Made by a program: the position numbers and the translations under genes
Notes under the pieces: generated by a model
What the model saw: only the letters and a program-made list of their open reading frames with translations
Database searches by the model: none
What the model was told of the DNA's origin: nothing
Assembly: GCA_050247235.1 (NCBI GenBank)
Contig: JBFWUN010000004.1
Span: forward strand, 1-64,000
Direction of reading: 5' to 3'
Source of the DNA: CAIKBL01 sp050247235
Lineage (GTDB): Bacteria > Pseudomonadota > Gammaproteobacteria > Ga0077536
Length of the DNA: 64,000 nucleotides
In this document: positions 43,551 to 51,413 of the stretch, piece by piece
Layout: each line of letters starts with the position of its first letter
Position numbering within the stretch: position 1 is the stretch's first letter

Positions 43551-44953
43551 CAGACTCCACCGTCGGCGCGGCTCCCGCGCAGGTCACAGAAGCCCGCGTG
43601 CTGCTCGTCGAGGACGAAGCGCTGTTCGCGCGCGCGGTGGCGCGACATCTCGCCAAGGCCGGGTTCGAGGCCGTGACGGCGCCGACACTCGCGGAGGCGG
43701 TGGCGTCCATTCAGACCCGCGTACCGGACCTGCTGCTGCTGGACATGCGTCTGCCGGACGGGTCGGGGCTCGATTTCCTGCAGCGGCTGCGCGAAGACCT
43801 CGCTCCGCAGGTTCCGGTGGTGGCGATGAGCGCCTACGGCGAGATCGAGGACGCCGTCACGGCGATGAAGCTCGGTGCCTCCGACTACCTGAAGAAGCCG
43901 ATCGACCTGGAGGAACTGCTGCTCAACGTTCGCAAGGTCCTGCGCAACCAGCAGCTTTCCCGGCAGCTCGAATACTCCCGGGCACGCGAAGCGAGCGGCG
44001 CCGAGGAGTGTGCGTGGGTCGGAGAGTCGGACGCGGCGTCGACCCTGCGGGCGCAAATTGCGCGCATCGCCCAGGTGGGCGGCGAAGGGGGTGCACCCAC
44101 CGTGCTGATCGTGGGGGAAACCGGCACCGGCAAGGATCTCGCCGCCCGGCTGCTGCATCAGCAGTCAGCGCGCGCGCGACTGCCCTTCGTGCACGTGGAC
44201 TGCGCGGCGCTGCCCAAGGATCTGATTGAGGCTGAGCTCTTCGGACACGTCAAGGGCGCGTTCACGAACGCGGTCGGCGAGCGCACCGGCCTCATAGAGG
44301 CGGCGGAAAATGGCGTGGTTTTTCTCGATGAGGTTGGCGAACTGCCACTCGAACTGCAGGCCAAGCTACTGGCAGTGCTGGAGCGGCGCTCGTTGCGACG
44401 GGTCGGCAGCAGCCAGGAACGACGTGTCGAGGCGTGGTTCATCGCGGCCACCAACCGGGACGTCGAGCGGATGGTCGCGGACGGGGCGCTGCGCTCCGAT
44501 CTCTACTTCCGACTGAACGTACTTACCTTGCGGCTGCCACCGCTCCGCGAGCGGGGACGCGATCCGCTGCGTCTCGCCGAGCACTGGGCGCGACAGGTCA
44601 CCCGCCGCTACGGGCTGCCCGCCCGCGCGTTCGATCGCAGTGCGGAAGCCGCACTCCTGGCGTACCCGTGGCCGGGCAACGTGCGGGAACTCCGCCACGT
44701 GATCGAACGCGCGCTGCTGCTTGCCAGTGGTCCCGCCTTGACGGCCGACAACCTGATGTTGTCGGCGCAACCGCCGTTGCCGGCGGCGACCGGCGCCGCG
44801 CTCGACCTCGATCGGCTCACGCTGGAAGAAGCCGAGAAGATGCTGATCGAACGCGCGCTCGCCCGCACCGGGAACAACGTGTCCGAAGCCGCGCGCCAGC
44901 TCGGCATCACGCGCATGACCATGCGCTACCGGATGAAGCAGCACGGACTCTGA
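43547..44953 (+). CDS. Sigma-54-type (NtrC family) response regulator
   Basis: 468 residues. Receiver domain with phosphorylation site Asp66, AAA+ domain with Walker A GETGTGKD (190-197) and Walker B VVFLDE (257-262), and a Fis-type HTH (LARTGNNVSEAARQLGITRMTMRYRMKQ) at the end. The sigma-54 contact loop reads GAFTNA (237-242) instead of GAFTGA. It is translationally coupled to the kinase. A near-consensus sigma-54 promoter lies upstream of pqqA in the same intergenic region, making that gene the likely target. Confidence 0.9.
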   Translation: MTDSTVGAAPAQVTEARVLLVEDEALFARAVARHLAKAGFEAVTAPTLAEAVASIQTRVPDLLLLDMRLPDGSGLDFLQRLREDLAPQVPVVAMSAYGEIEDAVTAMKLGASDYLKKPIDLEELLLNVRKVLRNQQLSRQLEYSRAREASGAEECAWVGESDAASTLRAQIARIAQVGGEGGAPTVLIVGETGTGKDLAARLLHQQSARARLPFVHVDCAALPKDLIEAELFGHVKGAFTNAVGERTGLIEAAENGVVFLDEVGELPLELQAKLLAVLERRSLRRVGSSQERRVEAWFIAATNRDVERMVADGALRSDLYFRLNVLTLRLPPLRERGRDPLRLAEHWARQVTRRYGLPARAFDRSAEAALLAYPWPGNVRELRHVIERALLLASGPALTADNLMLSAQPPLPAATGAALDLDRLTLEEAEKMLIERALARTGNNVSEAARQLGITRMTMRYRMKQHGL

Positions 44954-44980
44954 CCCCGCAACCGCCGCGGGGGTGCGCGC

Positions 44981-46357
44981 TCAGTGGAGCTTCAGACGCG
45001 GCTTCGTGGAGCGCGTCAGCAGGTTCGCAAGGGTCATCAGCAAGGTGCGCACGGGACCTTGCACAGCCACCTGGTGCATTTTGTACAGCGACAGGTAGGC
45101 CACGCGCGCGAACCATCCTTCTATCGCGATCGCCCCGGACTGGCGGCCGAACAGGTTGCCCATCAGGCTGCCCACGGTGCTGTGCGCGCTGAGGTTGATG
45201 AGCGATCCGAAGTCCCGGTAGCGAAAGTGCGGAACATGCCCGCGCTGGCGTCGGCGCGCGACGATGGCGTCAGCGACCACCGCGGCCTGCTGGTGTGCCG
45301 CCTGCGCGCGTGGGGGCACGAGCGTCGGGTCGCCCGGACTGCGGGGACACGCCGCGCAGTCGCCGAGCGCGTAGATGTCCGGGTCACGGGTTGTCTGCAA
45401 CGTGGAGTTCACGATGAGCTGCTGCTGCCGGTTCGTTTCCAGGTCGAGGCCACACAGCACATCCGGGCCCTTGATGCCGGCGGCCCACACCTTGATCTCG
45501 GCGGGAATTTCTCTTCCGCTGCGCAGACGAAGCCCGCCCGCCGTGGCCTCCACGACAAATTCGCCAGTGTGGATCCGGATGCCGATCGATTCCAGGACGC
45601 GGGCGGTCGCGGTGGAAATACGTTCATTCAGCCCGGGCAGGATCCTCGGCGCGCCCTCCACGAGATGGATCCGGACGTCGCGCTCGGGCTGGATACGATC
45701 CAGTCCGAACCGGACCAATGTCCGCAGCGCGTGGTGAAGCTCGGCGGCGAGTTCGACGCCGGTTGCCCCGGCGCCTGCGATTGCGACGTGCAGCTGGCCT
45801 TCGCGGAGCGGCGCAGACTGGGCATTGGCGGCAAAACACGCACGCACGAGGTACTGGTGAAACGCATCGGCCTGCGCGCGGCCATCCAGGAAGTGGCAAT
45901 GCTCGGCAACACCCGCGATGCCGAAGTCGTTCGTCACGCTGCCGATCGCGATGATCAGCAGGTCGTAGCCCAAGGTGCGACGCGGGACGTATTCGCGGCC
46001 TTCGGCATCGACCAGCGGCGCGATCGTGACGGTACGGGCACCGCGATCGATGCCTTCGAGCGCACCCGGCTGGAAACGGAAGCCATGCCAGTAGGCCTGG
46101 GCAAGATAGGGGAGTTCGTCGTCGCTGGAATTGAGCGTGCCGGCCGCGACTTCGTGCAGCAGCGGTTTCCAGATGTGGGTGGGATTGCGATCGACCAGCA
46201 CGATGTCGACGCCGGGTTCGCCGCCGAGCCGATCGCCGAGACGGGTCACGAGTTCGAGTCCGCCCGCACCGCCTCCGATCACGACGATCCGGCAGGGCGA
46301 CGCGGGCGCGCTCACGGGCGCGCCGTCCGCGGGGATGCCACCGCTATACTGGACCAT
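44981..46357 (-). CDS. Type II NADH dehydrogenase-like FAD oxidoreductase
   Basis: 458 residues from ATG 46357. IVVIGGGAGGLELVTRLG is the FAD-binding Rossmann motif, VAIAGAGATGVELAAELHH the NADH-binding one, and YALGDCAACP the second FAD contact. AGIKGPDVL and the C-terminal amphipathic region (YLSLYKMHQVAVQGPVRTLLMTL) fit NDH-2, a single-subunit NADH:quinone oxidoreductase on the inner membrane face. It diverges from the DUF1244 gene. Confidence 0.87.
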   Translation of the reverse strand: MVQYSGGIPADGAPVSAPASPCRIVVIGGGAGGLELVTRLGDRLGGEPGVDIVLVDRNPTHIWKPLLHEVAAGTLNSSDDELPYLAQAYWHGFRFQPGALEGIDRGARTVTIAPLVDAEGREYVPRRTLGYDLLIIAIGSVTNDFGIAGVAEHCHFLDGRAQADAFHQYLVRACFAANAQSAPLREGQLHVAIAGAGATGVELAAELHHALRTLVRFGLDRIQPERDVRIHLVEGAPRILPGLNERISTATARVLESIGIRIHTGEFVVEATAGGLRLRSGREIPAEIKVWAAGIKGPDVLCGLDLETNRQQQLIVNSTLQTTRDPDIYALGDCAACPRSPGDPTLVPPRAQAAHQQAAVVADAIVARRRQRGHVPHFRYRDFGSLINLSAHSTVGSLMGNLFGRQSGAIAIEGWFARVAYLSLYKMHQVAVQGPVRTLLMTLANLLTRSTKPRLKLH

Positions 46358-46404
46358 AGCATCCGCGGCCGCGGAGGAACCCTGGCATTCATTCGGAGAC
46401 CGCC

Positions 46405-46716
46405 ATGACTGATGAACAGACAACGCTCGAGCTCGAAGCCGCGACCTTCCGCAAGCTCCGTGACTTCCTGCGCGAGCACACCGACGTTCAGAACATCGAC
46501 CTGATGAACCTCGCGGGATTCTGCCGCAATTGCCTGGCGAAGTGGTACCGCGCCGAAGCCGAGCAGCGGGGGATCCCGCTCGAGTACGAGGCTGCCCGCG
46601 AACTGATCTACGGGATGCCTTACGCGGAATGGCGTGCGCGCTACCAGCAGGAGTCCACCCCCGAACAGCAGGCCGCGTTCGCGGCGCGCCAGGCCGAAGA
46701 GGGCCAGCGTCACTGA
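46405..46716 (+). CDS. DUF1244 protein
   Basis: 103 residues. FRKLRDFLREHTDVQNIDLMNLAGFCRNCLAKWYRAEAEQRGIPLEYEAARELIYGMPYAEWRARYQ is the complete DUF1244 domain, with the CxxC in GFCRNCLAKW. It is a widespread small proteobacterial protein of unknown function. It converges on the adenylate cyclase gene with a 16-bp gap. Confidence 0.92.
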   Translation: MTDEQTTLELEAATFRKLRDFLREHTDVQNIDLMNLAGFCRNCLAKWYRAEAEQRGIPLEYEAARELIYGMPYAEWRARYQQESTPEQQAAFAARQAEEGQRH

Positions 46717-46732
46717 GCGCCGGCGACGTCCG

Positions 46733-49126
46733 CTACTTGTCCGTCAGGGTCCACACGCCATCCCAGTCGGCGGGCGGGGGCGCGTCGCGAAACGCGCTCA
46801 CCCTGGCGCGCAGTACCCTGCTGGGCCCGTCACCTGGTACCGTGGCCAGCGCGCGGTCGAGATGCGTGAGCGCGGGTCCCCATTGCCGCGCGCGGTAGGC
46901 AACCAGCGCGGCGGCATATTCCTCCGTCAGCGCCTTGATGGCGGGAGCCGGCGGCGCACCCGCGTCGTCCAGCAGTTCGTGGATCGAGACCGGTGTGCGC
47001 ATGCCCTTGACCCGGATCCAGTCGAGTTCGCGGAAGCGATAGGTATCCTGCAGCTGGTCCAACGTCGGACCGCTCACCAGGATCCGCGTGCCGTAGTGGC
47101 GGTTCACGGACTCCAGCCGGGACGCCAGGTTGACGCCGTCACCGATGACCGTGTAGTCCATGCGCCGCGTCGACCCGATGTTCCCGGCCACGATCTGCCC
47201 GGCGTTGAGACCGATCCGGATGTCGACCGGCGGCTGGCCGCGTCGCGCGCGGCGGGCGTTCAGGTCGGTCAGCGCGCGCACCATGCCGAGCGCGGCGTGC
47301 ATGGCGTTGTCGGCGTCACGGGGCGACACGAACGGCGCGCCGAACACCGCCATGATCGCGTCCCCGATGTACTTGTCGAGGATGCCACCGTGCCGAAAGA
47401 TGACCTCCACCATATCGGTGAAGTACTCGTTCAGGAAGGCCACGGTTTCGGCTGCCCCAAGCGTCTCGGTGAGGCTCGCGAAGTTGGCGACGTCGCTGAA
47501 CATCACCGTGGCGAGCTGCGCACGCCCGCCGAGCACTGCCTCGCGCTGCGTGAGCACCTGCTCGGCCACTTCGCGGGTCATGTAGCGCGCCATCGCGCTG
47601 CGCACGCGCTTCTCGTTCGAGATGTCTTCGAACACCAGCACGTAGCCCTGGAGTTCGTCGAGCGGGTCCAGCAGGGGAGAGATCTTGAGATTGACCGCCG
47701 TCGTGCTGCCCTGGCCCGATTTCAGCGTCATATCCACCGACTCGTCGGGCTCACGCGTCCGCATGACCTTGCGCAGCGATCGGCGCACCCAGCTGTTGCC
47801 GTTGCGGAAAAGGTGCAGCGCCGTGGCCCCGAGTACGCGCTCCGGCCGGACCCCGAGCAGCCGCGCGGCGACGTCATTGATGCGCACGATGTTGAGCGCG
47901 ATATCGACCGTGACGACGCCGTCCGTGAGTCGCCGCAGCACGTTCTCGGTGTAGTTCCGTTCGCGCACCACGTCGTGGAACAGTCGCGCATTCTCGAGCG
48001 CGATGGCGCTCTGCGCAGCCAGCATCTCCAGGCGACGCTGGTCGCGATTGGAAAACGCGCCACCCTGACGGTTCAGTACCTGCACGACGCCGATGGGAAC
48101 GCCATGCTTGTTGATCACCGGTACGCACAGGATCGAACGCGTGCGAAAGCCCGTACGCCGGTCGATCTCCGGGTTGAAGCGGGCGTCGGCGTACGCGTCG
48201 GGAATGTTGATTGCCTGGCGGGAGGTGAACACCTCGCCAGCGATGCCGACACCCGATGGAATCCGGATCTCGCGCGCTGCGAGGCCCTGTGCAACCCGCG
48301 ACCACAGCTCGTCGCTCGACGGATCGTGCACGAACAGCGTGCTGCGCTCGGCTTCGAGGAGTTCCGTGGCGATGTTCATGATCTTGCGCAGCAGCCTGTC
48401 GATGTCGAGTTCGGAGGAGATCACGCGGGTGACCTCCATCAGCTGTGCTTCCTCGCGCGTCGCGTCACGTGCACGCTCACTGAGCTGGGCGTTCTCGATC
48501 GCGCTCGCCATGTAGGTCGTGAACGCGCGGAGGAACACCACGTCGAGCGGCGAGAACTGCCCGTCTTCCTTGTTCAGCACTTCGGCCACACCGATGACAT
48601 CGCCCCGTCGCGTCCTGACCGGCACGCACAGGATGGAACGTGTCCGGTAGCCTGTCTCACGGTCGACCGCGCGATTGAAGCGCGGATCCTCGTAGGCATC
48701 GGCGATGATCGCCGGCTCTCCCGTGCGGAACACGCTGCCGGCAATCCCGAGACCCGCGTCGAAGCGGATCTCCCGCACCAGCGAACCTTGCGCGATTCGC
48801 GAAAAGAGCTGATCGTTCTCTGCATCGAACAGGAAGAGCGTGCTGCGATCAGCCCCGAACGCCTCGCTGATGAGCGCCATCAGGCGCGTCAGCAGCAGGT
48901 CCAGCGACAGCGACTCCTGGGTCTTGCGGGTGGCCTCGACCAGCGAATCGAGCCGGCGCTCGAGCTCCGTCATCTGGCTCGTGAGCCCCGGCGACGACGC
49001 GTCCGCGGCGGTCGCGATCGATTCGCGGACCGCGCGGCTCTGGAGTCGCCGTTCGAGCAGATCCACGAGCGCCGCGTCGGTGGCGGGCGCGAGCGGACCA
49101 GGTTCGGGGCGCGGGCGATCGGTCAT
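46733..49126 (-). CDS. GAF-GAF-PAS class III adenylate cyclase
   Basis: 797 residues. Two GAF domains (about 75-215 and 240-385, each with RSTLF, GIAG and RTRSILCVPV), a PAS domain (about 395-510) and a class III nucleotidyl cyclase (about 535-725). Metal-binding aspartates lie in FSDVANF and in KYIGDAIMAVFG, where Lys fits adenine recognition; DYTVIGDGVNLASR is also present. A short C-terminal helical tail follows. It would make cAMP in response to ligands of the GAF or PAS domains. The cNMP-binding diguanylate cyclase at 22648 could be a downstream reader, though unlinked. Confidence 0.9.
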   Translation of the reverse strand: MTDRPRPEPGPLAPATDAALVDLLERRLQSRAVRESIATAADASSPGLTSQMTELERRLDSLVEATRKTQESLSLDLLLTRLMALISEAFGADRSTLFLFDAENDQLFSRIAQGSLVREIRFDAGLGIAGSVFRTGEPAIIADAYEDPRFNRAVDRETGYRTRSILCVPVRTRRGDVIGVAEVLNKEDGQFSPLDVVFLRAFTTYMASAIENAQLSERARDATREEAQLMEVTRVISSELDIDRLLRKIMNIATELLEAERSTLFVHDPSSDELWSRVAQGLAAREIRIPSGVGIAGEVFTSRQAINIPDAYADARFNPEIDRRTGFRTRSILCVPVINKHGVPIGVVQVLNRQGGAFSNRDQRRLEMLAAQSAIALENARLFHDVVRERNYTENVLRRLTDGVVTVDIALNIVRINDVAARLLGVRPERVLGATALHLFRNGNSWVRRSLRKVMRTREPDESVDMTLKSGQGSTTAVNLKISPLLDPLDELQGYVLVFEDISNEKRVRSAMARYMTREVAEQVLTQREAVLGGRAQLATVMFSDVANFASLTETLGAAETVAFLNEYFTDMVEVIFRHGGILDKYIGDAIMAVFGAPFVSPRDADNAMHAALGMVRALTDLNARRARRGQPPVDIRIGLNAGQIVAGNIGSTRRMDYTVIGDGVNLASRLESVNRHYGTRILVSGPTLDQLQDTYRFRELDWIRVKGMRTPVSIHELLDDAGAPPAPAIKALTEEYAAALVAYRARQWGPALTHLDRALATVPGDGPSRVLRARVSAFRDAPPPADWDGVWTLTDK

Positions 49127-49281
49127 GGGGCAGAGTTTTCGTTCTGGCTGACGTCGGGGTGCGGGGGTCGCGGCACTCCCTGGGTGTGAGGGATTATCGG
49201 CTTTACCCGGCGCCTGCTTAAAGAAGTTTTACGATTTGGGCGCGTGCCGGCCAGGAAGGGATGCGCGGAGAGTATCGAAGG

Positions 49282-50643
49282 ATGAGTTTCGGGAGTCGCC
49301 TCGTTCCCTTGTGCGCCGGCCTCGTGGTGGTCGTGCTGGGGATATCGACGTGGTTGACCTTGGAACAGTCCCGCCGGGCAATCGGCGCAGAGTTGCGCTC
49401 GTCGGTGGATCTCGCCGCTGTCCTGCTCGAAGGCCTGCTGAACGAAAGACCGCCGTTCGACCCCCGAGGCGTGGCGGCGCTGGTGTCGAAAGTGCGCGCG
49501 CGTCACCTGGATATCCAGGTCACCGCCGCGCACGCACTACCGGACGTGGTGGCGCGCGTGCCGGCCGACGTCCCGGGCTGGTTCATCGCGCGGGTCGCGC
49601 CCGAACCCGCAGGTGTGCGTCGCCTGGTGCCGGTGCCGGGTACCGACCTCGCCATTGCCGTGAGCGCCGATCCGCACGACGAACTGGTCGAATCCTGGCG
49701 GGAAAGCCGGCGCATCATTGCGGGGCTGAGCCTGCTGGCGGGGGGGCTCGCGGCAGTGTTCCTGCTGTGGTGGCGGGCGCTGCGCCGCGCGATCGCGCGG
49801 GCCACGACGGGGCTTGGAGACGTGGCCTCGGAGCATGTCTCTTCGCGGCCGGGGCCGCTCGGCGTGCCAGAAATCGACGCGCTGATCGAACACGTGAAGC
49901 GTGTCGCACGTGCGCAGCAGCGCGACGCGCACGAAGTGGAGGAACTCACCCGTCGCGCGCTCGCGATACGCGAGGAAGAGCGTCGGAACCTGGCGCATGA
50001 ACTCCACGACGAGATGGGGCAGTCGATCAGTGCCATCAAGGCGCTGGCGGTAACCATCTCGCGGCGGACGGAGGCATGCGACCCCAAAGTCAAGAAAAGC
50101 GCGGACACCATTGCCGAGGTGTCCTCGCGGGTCTACGACCGGGTCCGCCAGATGATGTCGCAGCTGCGCCCGACGATGCTGGACGAGCTGGGCCTGGTGA
50201 GCGCGCTCGCCGACATGATCGACACCTGGAACGGCCACCACGAGGACGTCTTCTGTGGTTTCACGCCCAGCGAGCCGCTGCCGCCGCTGACGGCAACACA
50301 GGGCATCAACCTCTACCGTATCGTGCAGGAGGCGCTGACCAACATCGCCAAGCATGCGGAGGCGCGGCACGCCGCGGTGACACTTGAATGCCGCGTGCTC
50401 GACCCGGCCTTTGAACGAGAACTCGTCCTCTGCGTCAGCGACGATGGCCGGGGATTCGACGTGGGTGCGCCGAGTCGTGGCCTGGGGCTGATCGGCATCC
50501 ACGAACGGGTCAAGGCGCTCGCAGGGAAGATCACCCTTGCGAGTTGTCCGGGCGGCGGCACAAAATTCGAGATCACCGTCCCGTTGGCGTCAGTCCCTTC
50601 GAGCGAACCGCATGAACAAGATCCGAATTCTCCTGGTGGATGA
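49282..50643 (+). CDS. NarX/DegS-type sensor histidine kinase
   Basis: About 453 residues. Helices near residues 8-26 and 146-166 frame a periplasmic sensor, and His239 in NLAHELHDEMGQS is the HisKA_3 phosphoacceptor; IVQEALTNIAKHA and DDGRGFD..SRGLGLIGI are the ATPase boxes. ATG 49282 was preferred over 49261, whose ribosome site is too close. The following response regulator overlaps by 32 bp. The location beside PQQ-associated proteins makes it an ExaD-like candidate regulator of quinoprotein alcohol oxidation. Confidence 0.87.
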   Translation: MSFGSRLVPLCAGLVVVVLGISTWLTLEQSRRAIGAELRSSVDLAAVLLEGLLNERPPFDPRGVAALVSKVRARHLDIQVTAAHALPDVVARVPADVPGWFIARVAPEPAGVRRLVPVPGTDLAIAVSADPHDELVESWRESRRIIAGLSLLAGGLAAVFLLWWRALRRAIARATTGLGDVASEHVSSRPGPLGVPEIDALIEHVKRVARAQQRDAHEVEELTRRALAIREEERRNLAHELHDEMGQSISAIKALAVTISRRTEACDPKVKKSADTIAEVSSRVYDRVRQMMSQLRPTMLDELGLVSALADMIDTWNGHHEDVFCGFTPSEPLPPLTATQGINLYRIVQEALTNIAKHAEARHAAVTLECRVLDPAFERELVLCVSDDGRGFDVGAPSRGLGLIGIHERVKALAGKITLASCPGGGTKFEITVPLASVPSSEPHEQDPNSPGG

Positions 50644-51250
50644 TCACGCAGTCGTCAGGGCGGGCTACCGCACGCTGCTGGAAGACTCGCCGACACTGCA
50701 GATCGTGGGGGAGGCTGACAACGGCGAGGCGGCCGTCCGGTTGTTCGGTGAATCCGCCCCGGACGTCGTGATCATGGACCTCAGCCTGCCTGGAATCGGC
50801 GGCCTCGAGGCGATCCGGCGCATCATCCAGCGCAAACACGATGCCAGGATCCTGGCCTTCAGCATGCACGAGGACACCACCTTCGTGGAGCAGGCGCTCC
50901 AGGCGGGCGCCCGCGGCTACATCGGCAAGAGCAGCGCCCCTAACGTTCTGGTGGACGCGGTCAAGGCCGTGGCGGCCGGCAATATATTCCTCGACCCCGA
51001 CATCGCGCAGCGGCTCGCGTTCCAGAAGACCCGGGGTCCGAACTCCCCGATTGCAGGGCTCTCCACCCGCGAGTTCGAGATCTTTTGCCTGCTGGCGGAA
51101 GGGGGCACCGTGGCGGACATCGCGAAGCGGCTGTCGCTGAGCAACAAGACGGTCGCGAACTACGCCACTCAGATCAAGGCAAAGCTCGACGTCAGCACGG
51201 TGGCCGAGATGGCGCGTATCGCGATCCGCAACGGGTTCGTCCGCGCCTGA
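50612..51250 (+). CDS. NarL/FixJ-family response regulator
   Basis: 212 residues from ATG 50612, inside the end of the kinase gene. Receiver with Asp56 (VVIMDLSLPG) and Lys in YIGKSSAP, and a LuxR-type HTH (LSTREFEIFCLLAEGGTVADIAKRLSLSNKTVANYATQIKAKL). It binds DNA as a dimer. It is the same type as ExaE, which controls PQQ-dependent ethanol oxidation in Pseudomonas, but direct orthology was not tested. Confidence 0.9.
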   Translation: MNKIRILLVDDHAVVRAGYRTLLEDSPTLQIVGEADNGEAAVRLFGESAPDVVIMDLSLPGIGGLEAIRRIIQRKHDARILAFSMHEDTTFVEQALQAGARGYIGKSSAPNVLVDAVKAVAAGNIFLDPDIAQRLAFQKTRGPNSPIAGLSTREFEIFCLLAEGGTVADIAKRLSLSNKTVANYATQIKAKLDVSTVAEMARIAIRNGFVRA

Positions 51251-51264
51251 GTCGCGGCAGCGCA

Positions 51265-51283
51265 CGGCCGGCCCACCCGGCCG
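51265..51283 (+). terminator. Short hairpin after response regulator
   Basis: CGGCCGG/CCGGCCG 7-bp stem with a 5-base loop, 15 bp past the stop. No U-tract. Confidence 0.35.
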
Positions 51284-51289
51284 GATATC

Positions 51290-51302
51290 GGGAAAACTTC
51301 CC
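51290..51302. promoter_or_regulatory. Possible operator GGGAA-AAC-TTCCC
   Basis: A 5-bp dyad with a 3-base spacer between the response regulator and the TonB-dependent receptor. It could be a binding site for the regulator; the evidence is only position and symmetry. Confidence 0.25.
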
Positions 51303-51413
51303 AACACTCTGAGGATTGTGCACCGCGCCCGTGCGCGGCACCCTCGCGACGCGCCCGGGGTGACCGACTCGTTACCCTCGGCACCGCATGTTCAGCTTTG
51401 CGAGGGGGACGAG

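Noticed and set aside
46634..49189. 851-codon plus-strand open frame
   Set aside because: Antisense to the GAF-GAF-PAS adenylate cyclase, whose motifs are complete; the translation is Arg/His-rich without domains.
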